Part shown: positions 10,201 through 16,645 of the stretch, in pieces | Position numbering within the stretch: position 1 is the first letter of the stretch | How the letters are laid out: each line of letters starts with the position of its first letter | Assembly (NCBI GenBank): GCA_024233875.1 | Contig: JACKPB010000005.1 | Span: 258,501-322,500, forward strand | DNA length: 64,000 nt | DNA from: Leptospiraceae bacterium | Lineage (GTDB): Bacteria; Spirochaetota; Leptospiria; Leptospirales; Leptospiraceae | Direction: 5' to 3' | The notes under the pieces: generated by a model | Seen by the model: only the letters and a program-made list of their open reading frames with translations | Told to the model about the DNA's origin: nothing | The model's database searches: none | Translations under genes and position numbers: made by a program

Positions 10201-12173
10201 CAGAGAATGAAGACTCTTTTCTTTTTCACCTTGATTTTGGATATTTCTTAATGAGGTATTTTTATCTCGATGAGTCTGAAGATTTCTACAGAAAAGCTGA
10301 AAAACTCTCCAGGAACAAAACAGAAAACCAGAGGGTAAGAGACCGAATTTATGAATTGCAAGTACTAAAAGAATTGTCCGGCTTTGGAAAGAAAAGTAAG
10401 CCTGAGACAAGAAATGATATTTATACCGCTCTCTTGAATAAAGATTGGAAACGATATGACTCCGAATTGAATCGACTGGAGAAAAGAGCATCCGAAAATC
10501 AAATTTGGGAGTTCAAACATAAAATCTTTGATATCTGGAAAAAACTGGAAACGGGAGAGGACTACAATCCCCTACTTCTATCTCCGGAGTATACTCTGGA
10601 AGGAGAGTCCGTTTACAATCTTCTCGATCTAAAAGATCTTTTTATTATTTCTTATATCTTTTCAAAATCTATTTCTTACCAGGAAAAAAATGAAATCAAT
10701 ATCCTGTTTAATCATTTGATAGAAAACAATCGTCAATTGAATTTTCTGATGAAAGGATTGATGATTTTGGGCTATGCAGAGTCTCATTTCCGATACGGAA
10801 ACCTGAAAGAGTCACAGGAGTATCTCACTAAATATATTGCTGAATTTTCAGGGATAATCGGTGATACAACTCTAAAAGAAAAAGAATATGTATTGCAGAG
10901 AAAACTATCAATCTTCTTAAAAACGAACTTCAATGAAAATGAAAAGTACGAAAATAAGTTTTTAGAATTTTATTTTGAAGTTCAGGATCTTAGTCCCACT
11001 CAATACTACTCAAAATTGAATATATTTTTGGAAAACCTGAGCGATGAAAGATACAGTTCGGCTACCAAAAGAGAGCTCATCGACTTAATCTACCTCTTAC
11101 AAAAAAGAGCACTTGAAATGGATTCCTCAGAACTCTTTTTTGATCTGGCTACTTATAGAGACAAACTCGCCTCACTGAATGAGAGATTTTATCAGATGAA
11201 TCTCTATGTAAGAAATCTCCCAATTTTCAAGGCTTACTCTAAGGATATATTGAGTACTCTTCCGGAAAATCAGTCTTTTGTCTCTTTGATTACTTATGGG
11301 ACAGAAATGTTCCGAATAGAATTTTCAAATGGAAAATCGATAGGAAGTCACTTCATTTCTAAAGATCCCAATTCAAATTCGGGAGAAGATCTGAACAATA
11401 GTAGGAAATTTAAAAATGAAATCTATAATTATTACAAGAATATCAATATCATCGGATCGGATCCGATAACTAAAGAATTTCTGGAAAAGAAGTTTAGAGA
11501 TCACATTCGACTCAATAACCGAAAAAAAACCTACCTCTACCTACCCTCGTTCCTATTTAAGATTCCAATTGAATACAAACAAAATGATAATTTCTTTTGG
11601 GTGACCGATCCGGAAGAGCTAACTCTCAACTCTCCTGTACCACAGGATTCATTTTTTGAGAAGGATTATTATGTTCAAAAATATTTCTCGAATGATCCAC
11701 ATTCCAGACTGCTCAATGGACTCGAAAAACTGGAGATCCCATCGGGAGGCAAAAACAAAAGTTCCCAGGTGCATTATTCATCTGAAAGGATGTTCTTTAA
11801 AAACCTCGATAAGATGCTTTATGAGAAAATGGAACCCATATTTTTGAGTCGTCTTCCCAGAAGAGAGGGATTTTGGTTGATTAGCAATTCAGATCTCTAC
11901 AACTCCTCATTTTTAAAAGACGATATCAATTCCTTTGCGAATTTCTTAGGAAAGCTCTATTTGGGTCCGGGTATACTTTCCATAGGACCTCAATACAAGG
12001 AAACAGATCCTATTTTTTTCTATAAACATTTTCTAAAAAGAACCGAATTAAAATCAGGAGTCAAGTCCAGATTTATAAATGCCATTCAACAGACAAAAAT
12101 GTACAAACAAAAAGAAATTTCCTGGATTGGGTATCGTCTAATTACCAATCGATATCTTTTGGATTCGAATTAG
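4239..12173 (+). CDS. Giant lipoprotein: TolB-like propeller, TPR array, degenerate CHAT-like C-terminus
   Basis: At 2644 residues this is by far the largest gene here. A lipoprotein signal ends at Cys29 (FSVNC). Residues ~85-340 contain four TolB/PD40-type blades (YKPAVSPDGKKLIYVS, TDPIFLPDGETIVFSSDR, AFPSFDGRSLVYLSYR, LSPSLSIDGNSLYFSSIR) and one Ca-loop-like DTNSDKVLDERD. Residues ~380-2330 are mainly helical TPR-type repeats. This is interrupted at ~1600-1770 by a beta-rich module (NKILVFTPLGSGILYSVF). Residues ~2340-2640 follow the CHAT (caspase-like) layout: a strand ending LYLPSFLFKIPIEYK, then FYKHFLKRTELKSG, then a terminal ISWIGYRLITN. The usual CHAT His and Cys are not visible (WLISNSDL replaces the His strand), so it is probably not a protease. 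It would sit in the envelope facing the periplasm or the surface. It stands alone as a transcription unit. Confidence 0.9.
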   Translation: MRKPKFNRTKKFCSYLIFSLILGIFSVNCISTGKSKKSDQANFDYKSITKNYFNPNTQHPLPLTVKKGTNTYPGVSGSKNILLYTTNFKGNYDIWLRDLESSISLPITNHPSPEYKPAVSPDGKKLIYVSEELDSSGDLVLMELDSDTIIDSSLSGKEYDPPPVKFLTNPDRTDSFIDTDPIFLPDGETIVFSSDRLSPGTINLVKMNLKSPETLELLTREGGSAAFPSFDGRSLVYLSYRDNEFGEIYRMDLLSRTEERITHDSYIDLSPSLSIDGNSLYFSSIRKDTNSDKVLDERDISRIVRYDFNEKKEFYLTPESYSAFESKFTLFNGGSLLYSASLYNAINIYFLPPMGAIPKTDSISEQYELIKRYDELQPEEVFDLAIDSLYYYFSKDKLFSIYDAKTNSLKLDSLKRKRSTERYREYLQKFSEKQEPIYRAYFTRTIQEKSHDSIINQLNKILALVPPTETQIQGSILELIADEYLNKKKIVDVLKVYNKILNEIPDYYNSNFIKIQMGKLGFPGKEPRLPFVYFDIIESPQTSVTDRITALNDIRNSITNNKNFSEIIRFCDELLSVNQIDEKSPVLFDLIRYIKAEALSEGKMFAQSNALLDQFMKPNPVIDPICEILPSCVQKMPCENDSTCLRMHLLKSKNFENMGKVNEFFEELKIYLLGYDPKLKVEIDKSEVEKNFRYFELRAREHESKGNLQAASFHHFYNTENMYLLKKKNLYVDSLYKNYGVYYQKQMVDTILRYGLSQAEEEKLKVYNRINVLNKNEGNVVSTTSKVFTFILDNPITRNFKDYLDLRNLESSTILGKPGAPDDAIALLNAHFKQSRPRARPVLYLASLYGYAYFLISRGVINETHYRSKKILTRKRKEEIFKDFKSAEQELKWIIFADQEYSEAYQLLGWLYQYLDNSKNLKNDSDITEGEVHSVLYEKYFSGKHIEENIDIYQQILTFLGNDSNEKTLSDLNLNLANNYFYLKNYGKARDHYGNVEKFGEKINPEYHFENYKQKAQFHFNYAKSLIYLGEYEKAIGELRKVYDIYYKNEFLSTTRILSEMERIADDIPVEEKLTIIQSIIGLSQIEIGEYNLAIFSLTKALSLNREKEYIKNINLFNALAFSYYKNGDLNEAYKYIKKSQREYKDKYDSKFSSYLNRLDFWNIILPEKIRIIGEGRFPGEFPVEFQYLFSTGIELGVLEENEEYNRINKLIDLRKDYIYSYRLNKTSVGIRILNNDENLRANILYRSGKYKESYEHYKELLSIHNKDWKIQKRALFSLFRIIEEGEISKETIHTYLKSELDNTIRFKSIELHECFHSTPASNMKENISGINKDCEIKFNKEYRDYESILAYLYYYMGNNQRELGYETSAIYFFSLSNYLINHTNGYAPDMEFLPEDPFLKSERLTLVNNRIEITNALKSDESVLQPIDNYNQISNELKSREDTFRSYLKYIQYHYLNGEYFDVLAYYKKWIPYTEDPYLLSRLKDTEIKTIFEIMKSTALAEKRYQFIPFFEEIKNSLLVEKNYLKHNLQYSDSKLYSINNDLRDTFSEISGLYKTYLYLMNNRKETEPIIHEINKKVKIYNQKKKEFIEIDPLKEYLFGVNLERLEVGIKKSYFNKILVFTPLGSGILYSVFQKSKFTSKYFHSENELSDFQKNVIEELDLSTEGTSFIVVHGKLINKEFLDFLSNSKSDLELSFSIRHQQVDTESLTSIKAITLLEGEKAKTGRYYEKSEIQDTDLLIGKLFNVTDNHLFGESRKGYIRIKDLLENKHQIQGIIIAPENNYDYDLYDKLFLILKSTGIKDVGIDSITDLKNFDFKSIALKTGGTVNFLSEENPELAIHLKNQAIQFERDGDFVEAIDKINRAENAVNSSKNPDIYFEIKLIEARIKTRNYDSKEEFYFYKKLLKLYEENIEKKLLIYNSLLKYCYTYYNLSSCDSHYLDYSKYLLLKTVSSLDRKKYYRELKVYREIIREKNKSIPEMIEKAKPAENEDSFLFHLDFGYFLMRYFYLDESEDFYRKAEKLSRNKTENQRVRDRIYELQVLKELSGFGKKSKPETRNDIYTALLNKDWKRYDSELNRLEKRASENQIWEFKHKIFDIWKKLETGEDYNPLLLSPEYTLEGESVYNLLDLKDLFIISYIFSKSISYQEKNEINILFNHLIENNRQLNFLMKGLMILGYAESHFRYGNLKESQEYLTKYIAEFSGIIGDTTLKEKEYVLQRKLSIFLKTNFNENEKYENKFLEFYFEVQDLSPTQYYSKLNIFLENLSDERYSSATKRELIDLIYLLQKRALEMDSSELFFDLATYRDKLASLNERFYQMNLYVRNLPIFKAYSKDILSTLPENQSFVSLITYGTEMFRIEFSNGKSIGSHFISKDPNSNSGEDLNNSRKFKNEIYNYYKNINIIGSDPITKEFLEKKFRDHIRLNNRKKTYLYLPSFLFKIPIEYKQNDNFFWVTDPEELTLNSPVPQDSFFEKDYYVQKYFSNDPHSRLLNGLEKLEIPSGGKNKSSQVHYSSERMFFKNLDKMLYEKMEPIFLSRLPRREGFWLISNSDLYNSSFLKDDINSFANFLGKLYLGPGILSIGPQYKETDPIFFYKHFLKRTELKSGVKSRFINAIQQTKMYKQKEISWIGYRLITNRYLLDSN

Positions 12174-12276
12174 AAAATGAATGAATTTAGGTCTGGATCT
12201 CTAAGCACTGGATTTTTCAAAATTATTCTTATTAAAAAAATATCGATCGAAATAAGTGAATTGACCGATACAAATA

Positions 12277-12927
12277 TTGCTTCTGAATGAAAAAGAAATC
12301 AGTGAATTTTTTCCCGATCCAATCGGGGTAGGAGAAAAGGAGAGAGAGTTGTCGGAATTAAACAAAAAGAAATACTATGAATCACAGAAGTTTAATTATA
12401 CCTGGGCATGGTTGATTCTTTTGGTAACTTCACTTTTGACTGCTGGGGGAATAGGATTCGGAATGAATAAAAAAATCCTACAGGGTGAAGAGTATGGGAC
12501 AATTCCTCTAGGAGACATCGCTCTCATTCTGTTATTTTCCGGACTCATCGTGTTTCATCTGGCTTTTTTAGTCTTCTTGATTTTTTCCAGGCTGACATTC
12601 ACTATTGATGCGATTGGAATCGAATTCAGATTTTTCCCATTTCAACAAACTTACCAAAAGTTGACCTGGGATATGATCTATCAGTACAATCTTAGGGAAT
12701 ACTCCGCTGAATCGGAATATGGAGGATATGGCGTAAGATATGGTAGAAAAGGTTACGCCTATACCGTAAAGGGAAAGTTCGGCCTTCAAATTGTATTGAA
12801 AAATGGAAAAGAAATCTTACTGGGCACCCAACAGGCGGCCAAATTGAATTTATTTCTCGAATCAATGAGAAAAGAACTGAGTTCCACTACCTATTTCATT
12901 CAATCTGTTCTGGAAAAAAAAATATAA
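12277..12927 (+). CDS. Membrane protein with two TM helices and a PH-like C-terminal domain
   Basis: A 216-residue protein with an N-terminal cytosolic stretch, two transmembrane helices at about residues 42-63 and 82-108, and a ~100-residue beta-rich soluble domain. The domain has a striking glycine/tyrosine stretch, YGGYGVRYGRKGYAYTVK, followed by GLQIVLKNGKEILLGTQ. This layout resembles bacterial PH-domain (bPH) membrane proteins. The start is uncertain: TTG at 12277 is the first in-frame choice and has no clear ribosome binding site. The substrate is unknown. Confidence 0.75.
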   Translation: MLLNEKEISEFFPDPIGVGEKERELSELNKKKYYESQKFNYTWAWLILLVTSLLTAGGIGFGMNKKILQGEEYGTIPLGDIALILLFSGLIVFHLAFLVFLIFSRLTFTIDAIGIEFRFFPFQQTYQKLTWDMIYQYNLREYSAESEYGGYGVRYGRKGYAYTVKGKFGLQIVLKNGKEILLGTQQAAKLNLFLESMRKELSSTTYFIQSVLEKKI

Positions 12928-13035
12928 TCTCAAATCTTTTCTTTTTCACAAATCGGGTCCTTCAGTCACAAATATTTTTTAAAATCATAATAAAAAAATA
13001 TAGAACTAGAATTAACATCATTAGATTTAGTATTC

Positions 13036-13926
13036 ATGCAGGAAATACCCCGAACGACCAAGAAAAATCCCAAAGCCCTTCTGGTGGAAGGTGGAGGCAT
13101 GAGAGGAGCCTTTGCAGGTGGAGTTCTCTCTGCGATGTGTAAGCTCTATCCAGCCAGTAATTTTGACATACTCTTGGGAGTTTCAGCCGGTTCCTGTTCC
13201 CTAGCCTACTATGCCACTGAAGACAGAAGAAATTATCAGTCCCATAGACACATTCCCAGTATTTGGAAACATGAATTGCACGGTCATAAATTCATTTCTA
13301 TCAGGAATCTTTTCCGGGGTCACACGATTTTAAATCAAAAGTATCTCATAGATGATCTAATCTTTAGAAAATATAGATTGAATTTAAAAAAACTAAAAAA
13401 GAAAATAAGAACGCCTTTTTATATCACTGTTTCCAATCTAAAAAGTCTCAAACCCGAGTACATAAGGATCAATGATAAGAATATTTTGCCTATCCTAAAA
13501 GCGGCTACTTCTCTTCCTCTGGCAACAAAGGGTAGGTTCGTTTTCAATAATTCTATCTATTCTGATGGTGGGATAACTGATCCCCTACCCATAAGAGCAT
13601 TGATAGAAGCTGGCTATAAAGACATAACAATCATCCTCAATCATTCCAGAGAGTACTTTAGCCTCCCATTGAATAAGTTTTTGACATTTTTCTCCTTCCC
13701 ATTTCATTCAAATATTAGGCATTATCTAAGAAATGAGCATCACCTGAAGTACAATGATGCCAAGTCACTTCTTTTGAATCCACCCTCTGATGTAAGATTG
13801 CAAATCATGGATCCCTCCGAATCCATCCCTGTGAAAATCACTTCTACAGTTCAAAAGGATATAGTCGCATTGTTTGATCATGGGATGGAGATAGCCGAAA
13901 AATTCTTTAAAAAAAGAATAGAATGA
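13036..13926 (+). CDS. Patatin-like phospholipase (YjjU type)
   Basis: This 296-residue protein has the full patatin signature. It carries the oxyanion-hole loop EGGGMRGAFAGGV (residues 18-30), the nucleophile elbow GVSAG with Ser50, and the Asp of the catalytic dyad in SDGGITDPLP (Asp near 177). Family members are acyl hydrolases acting on phospholipids from the cytoplasmic side. No signal peptide is present. The length is normal for the bacterial YjjU/RssA group. A 10-bp perfect hairpin lies 29 bases after the stop. Confidence 0.93.
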   Translation: MQEIPRTTKKNPKALLVEGGGMRGAFAGGVLSAMCKLYPASNFDILLGVSAGSCSLAYYATEDRRNYQSHRHIPSIWKHELHGHKFISIRNLFRGHTILNQKYLIDDLIFRKYRLNLKKLKKKIRTPFYITVSNLKSLKPEYIRINDKNILPILKAATSLPLATKGRFVFNNSIYSDGGITDPLPIRALIEAGYKDITIILNHSREYFSLPLNKFLTFFSFPFHSNIRHYLRNEHHLKYNDAKSLLLNPPSDVRLQIMDPSESIPVKITSTVQKDIVALFDHGMEIAEKFFKKRIE

Positions 13927-13954
13927 ATCTTATCCACTTAAATTCATCGATACT

Positions 13955-13979
13955 TTAGAAGAGGGCATTCCTCTTCTAA
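13955..13979. terminator. Perfect 10-bp hairpin downstream of the patatin gene
   Basis: TTAGAAGAGG pairs with CCTCTTCTAA around a 5-base loop. It lies 29 bases after the patatin stop and just before the decayed phosphoesterase. There is no T-run, so it may be a Rho-independent terminator of weak form or an mRNA 3' stabiliser. Confidence 0.45.
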
Positions 13980-14311
13980 GTCAACCATGAATATTTACAC
14001 CTGAAGACTTCAAACTTCTACTTGTCCACTCACCTGAGGGGATAGAAGAAGCCGAACGATTGGGTACACAACTTTATCTCTGCGGTCATAAATAAGGAAG
14101 TCAGATCTGCCTGCCGGGTGGGATAGCGACTATGACTAACACTTCCACAGGACGGAAATATGACTCCGGTGTATGGAAATTTAATAAATTTGGATAGGAT
14201 ACACTCCAAGGGGAGTTCGTTCTTCGGGAATGGACGTTCGGTTTTTCTGTCCACCCGAGATTGTCATTCATACTCTTACCTAAGAGGAATATTCAGTTTT
14301 ATGAATATTAG
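13980..14311 (+). pseudogene. Decayed C-terminal fragment of a calcineurin-like metallophosphoesterase
   Basis: Reading codons from 14000 (CCT) gives PEDFKLLLVHSPEGIEEAER, then LGTQLYLCGHK, a stop (TAA 14093-14095), and after it the in-frame GSQICLPGGIATMTN. A second stop (TAG 14195-14197) follows, then DTLQGEFVLREW, ending at TAG 14309-14311. This matches the last third of YkuE/YaeI-type phosphoesterases, which run ILLxHsPd...GaDLxLxGHTHGGQixLP. The conserved GHTHGGQ has become GHK-stop-GSQ. The N-terminal two thirds with the first metal ligands is absent. The relic ends inside the stop region of the convergent diguanylate cyclase gene. Confidence 0.75.
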
Positions 14312-16026
14312 CCTATCATGATGCGATTTCTACCTTCTGATTTTGCTTTGTAAAGAGCTGAATCTGCTCTCTGAAACAAACTGACTTCATTGTCCTCTTC
14401 TTGAAATTCTGTAATACCTATACTCACTGTTGACGAAATGCAATATCCATTACCCATATTCATCCGAATAGATTCAAAATTGGATCGAATTCTTTCCGCG
14501 ATCACCAGAGCAGATTCTAAACCACAATCAGGAAGCAAAACCACAAATTCCTCTCCTCCAAATCTACATGCGATATCGTTGTGACGTATGAAACTATTCA
14601 AAGTCTTCCCCAAATTGATTAAAATCTTATCGCCGATGTCATGTCCGTATGTATCATTGATTCGTTTGAAATTATCTAAATCTAAAATGAGAAATGATAA
14701 ACTGGAATTGCCATTTTTTGAATAATTGATCAGATTTTCATAGTACATAAAATATCCCCTTTTATTCAAAAGACCTGTAAGTTCATCAGTAATGGAAAGT
14801 TTAGAAAATTCCATTTCTTTTAAATAATGAAAATCTCTCTCTTCCCGAATAGTTTTTAAATTATTTGCCAATGCCATAGAAAGTAGAATTGATTCAAGAG
14901 AGGCACCCCAAAATAGAATGTTATGAGTGAAGAAGCTCGGTAAAAATATACCAAAATCTGTAAATGCAACCATCAGTGTGGACAAAGTCAAAACAATCCA
15001 TGCGGAAAGAAAATACTTTGCGGGAGAGTATTTTTGTCTTATCCTCCAAACACATGAATAAACCAAAAGAAAGGTAGCAAAGATTGAATTGAAGTAAATC
15101 ATTCTGGTTGCGATTGCATATTTTTGGAAGAAAAAAAGTAAGAAGGTAATACCGACTATAAAGAGACAAAATCGAAAGAGATTATGAATACCGGGAAGAA
15201 ACTCTCGGGTTTTCAAAAAACTCACTCCAAATAAAATTCCAAACCAAAGGCTAAAAAGTCCGAACCAGTAGACTGTCGCTTCGGGGAGGAGGATTCCGAG
15301 AGAATCCAAAATCTTACTTCTCATGACCTGAAAGGTCAACATACTTATAATATAAAGAAAATAAAAGAGATATGAATAATCTTTCAAGAAAATGAAAATT
15401 GAAAAATTATAAAGTAACATTGAAAATAGGGTCCCTGCAGCTATTCCTAATATAAGCATTTCTATCCATGTTCTTCTATTGATAAACTTATTTGAATTGA
15501 TAGACACAGAGAAATTAGCTGATGTATATATAGAATGTATACACACATACGTATATTCATTAGTTAAATAATTTTCAGGTAAATCAAAAATTGGATATCT
15601 GTAAAGCCAGTCATAATTATTATTTCTAGCTGATCTAGAATAGATAAGATACTGATTCGAATTTTCTGATTTTGAAATGGGAATATAAACTTCCATGACA
15701 TTTAAAAATGGGTAATTGAAAACAAGAGAGTACAGAGAAGAATTCACGACAGATGGAAGTCGAAATCTCAACCAGATATTGGAATTGGGTTTTCCGAATT
15801 GAAATGTAAAATCTTTATATTTTTGGAATGGGAGTTTAGAATCTTGGTGTATTTCCTTAAAATCCTTATGAAAATTGGAATCTATAAAAAACTCAAAGCC
15901 TTCCTGAATGGTAATATTCTCCTGATTGTACGCAGTTTGTACTACGTCCTCAGAAAAAATAGATGTAGCTACCATCAAAAAACTAAGAATAATGTGTAAG
16001 ACAATTTTCATAAAAATACTTTTCAT
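14308..16026 (-). CDS. Membrane diguanylate cyclase: 7TMR-DISM sensor with GGDEF domain
   Basis: 572 residues. A signal peptide (ending near IFSED) leads into a periplasmic 7TMR-DISMED2-type beta domain (about 40-165), seven transmembrane helices (about 185-385), a short coiled linker, then a GGDEF domain. The active site is GGEEF at about 488-492. The product-inhibition I-site RHND sits exactly five residues before it, so the enzyme should make cyclic-di-GMP and be feedback inhibited. The periplasmic domain probably binds a carbohydrate or similar small ligand, from family knowledge. Upstream (16027-16645) is a repeat-rich non-coding stretch that must hold its promoter. Confidence 0.94.
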   Translation of the reverse strand: MKSIFMKIVLHIILSFLMVATSIFSEDVVQTAYNQENITIQEGFEFFIDSNFHKDFKEIHQDSKLPFQKYKDFTFQFGKPNSNIWLRFRLPSVVNSSLYSLVFNYPFLNVMEVYIPISKSENSNQYLIYSRSARNNNYDWLYRYPIFDLPENYLTNEYTYVCIHSIYTSANFSVSINSNKFINRRTWIEMLILGIAAGTLFSMLLYNFSIFIFLKDYSYLFYFLYIISMLTFQVMRSKILDSLGILLPEATVYWFGLFSLWFGILFGVSFLKTREFLPGIHNLFRFCLFIVGITFLLFFFQKYAIATRMIYFNSIFATFLLVYSCVWRIRQKYSPAKYFLSAWIVLTLSTLMVAFTDFGIFLPSFFTHNILFWGASLESILLSMALANNLKTIREERDFHYLKEMEFSKLSITDELTGLLNKRGYFMYYENLINYSKNGNSSLSFLILDLDNFKRINDTYGHDIGDKILINLGKTLNSFIRHNDIACRFGGEEFVVLLPDCGLESALVIAERIRSNFESIRMNMGNGYCISSTVSIGITEFQEEDNEVSLFQRADSALYKAKSEGRNRIMIG

Positions 16027-16189
16027 TCTTCAAGAAATTTTTTCCAATTCTATCATAAGATAAAAAAAAAGATATATATATTTTTTTATCTTATATATTT
16101 TTATTATAAAATTTTTTAATTATTAATTTCATTGAATTGTAGTTTTCAATACGATACTATTCCTTACTCGCATTCTAAACTTATTGTGA

Positions 16190-16339
16190 AACATGAGGAC
16201 AAGGAAGGGGAGACTTCGGAAAATTGGAAACTCATCGCCCCCAAACCCTTATTTTTATTGATCTATTAGTAAAATATGATTTTGTATAAAAAATAAAAGA
16301 TTCAAAAGAATAAAAAATTGCGTATGAAGAGTTACTAAT
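16190..16339 (+). repeat. Dispersed intergenic element, head module (copy a)
   Basis: This ~150-bp stretch shares with 42297-42465, 62749-62895 and (inverted) 40372-40523 a core CCCAAACCC, TATTTTTATTGATCTATTAG, TGATTTTG and a terminal GCGTA. The 5' part of this copy is the most diverged: only a TTGG...CCAA stem remains of the hairpins seen in the other copies. It runs directly into the tandem tail units at 16340. A few open codons upstream (16150-16250) do not amount to a gene. Confidence 0.7.
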
Positions 16340-16533
16340 AGTCATTTTCAAAAGCATTTGCGTATTCCCAAAAAAATCAGCGATAAAATGCTTACACACA
16401 GGAATAGAAAGAGCGTAAGTATTTATGTGAATTGGTATAGAGTCATTTTCAAAAGCATTTGCGTATTCACAAGCTATAATATGAATGCATTCAGTGATAG
16501 AAAGAGTGTAAGTATTTATGTGAATTGGTCTAG
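16340..16533 (+). repeat. Tandem pair of ~95-bp tail units of the dispersed element
   Basis: Unit 1 is 16340-16440 and unit 2 is 16441-16533. Both begin AGTCATTTTCAAAAGCATTT followed by GCGTATTC, diverge in the middle, and end with AAGTATTTATGTGAATTGGT. Single diverged copies occur at 39814-39898, 62994-63090 and, inverted, 59603-59697. Within unit 2, ATTCACA near the start can pair with TGTGAAT near the end. An apparent minus-strand ORF over this stretch encodes the repeat twice and is not a gene. Confidence 0.85.
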
Positions 16534-16645
16534 AAAGAAAGATTACATTCTGCGTACTCTCTGAGATGAGATACATCCATTCAGGATTCTTTACATAGAC
16601 TCTTTCAGGAATCAGGAAAAATCCTTTGACAAAACTATTAAGAAA

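Noticed and set aside
14030..14254. Minus-strand ORF of 74 codons
   Set aside because: Its peptide is not protein-like and it is antisense to the phosphoesterase relic.
13927..14307. Structured RNA (RNase P, tmRNA or cobalamin riboswitch)
   Set aside because: The region looked non-coding and GC-richer, but none of the conserved RNA boxes are present and a stop-masked translation fits a metallophosphoesterase.
16340..16533. CRISPR array
   Set aside because: Only two units of ~95 bp; repeats are not short and uniform, spacers are not of constant length, and no cas gene is present.
16232..16576. Minus-strand ORF of 114 codons with an internal repeat
   Set aside because: The repeated peptide simply reflects the tandem DNA units; no ribosome binding site, and no conserved protein pattern in other copies.
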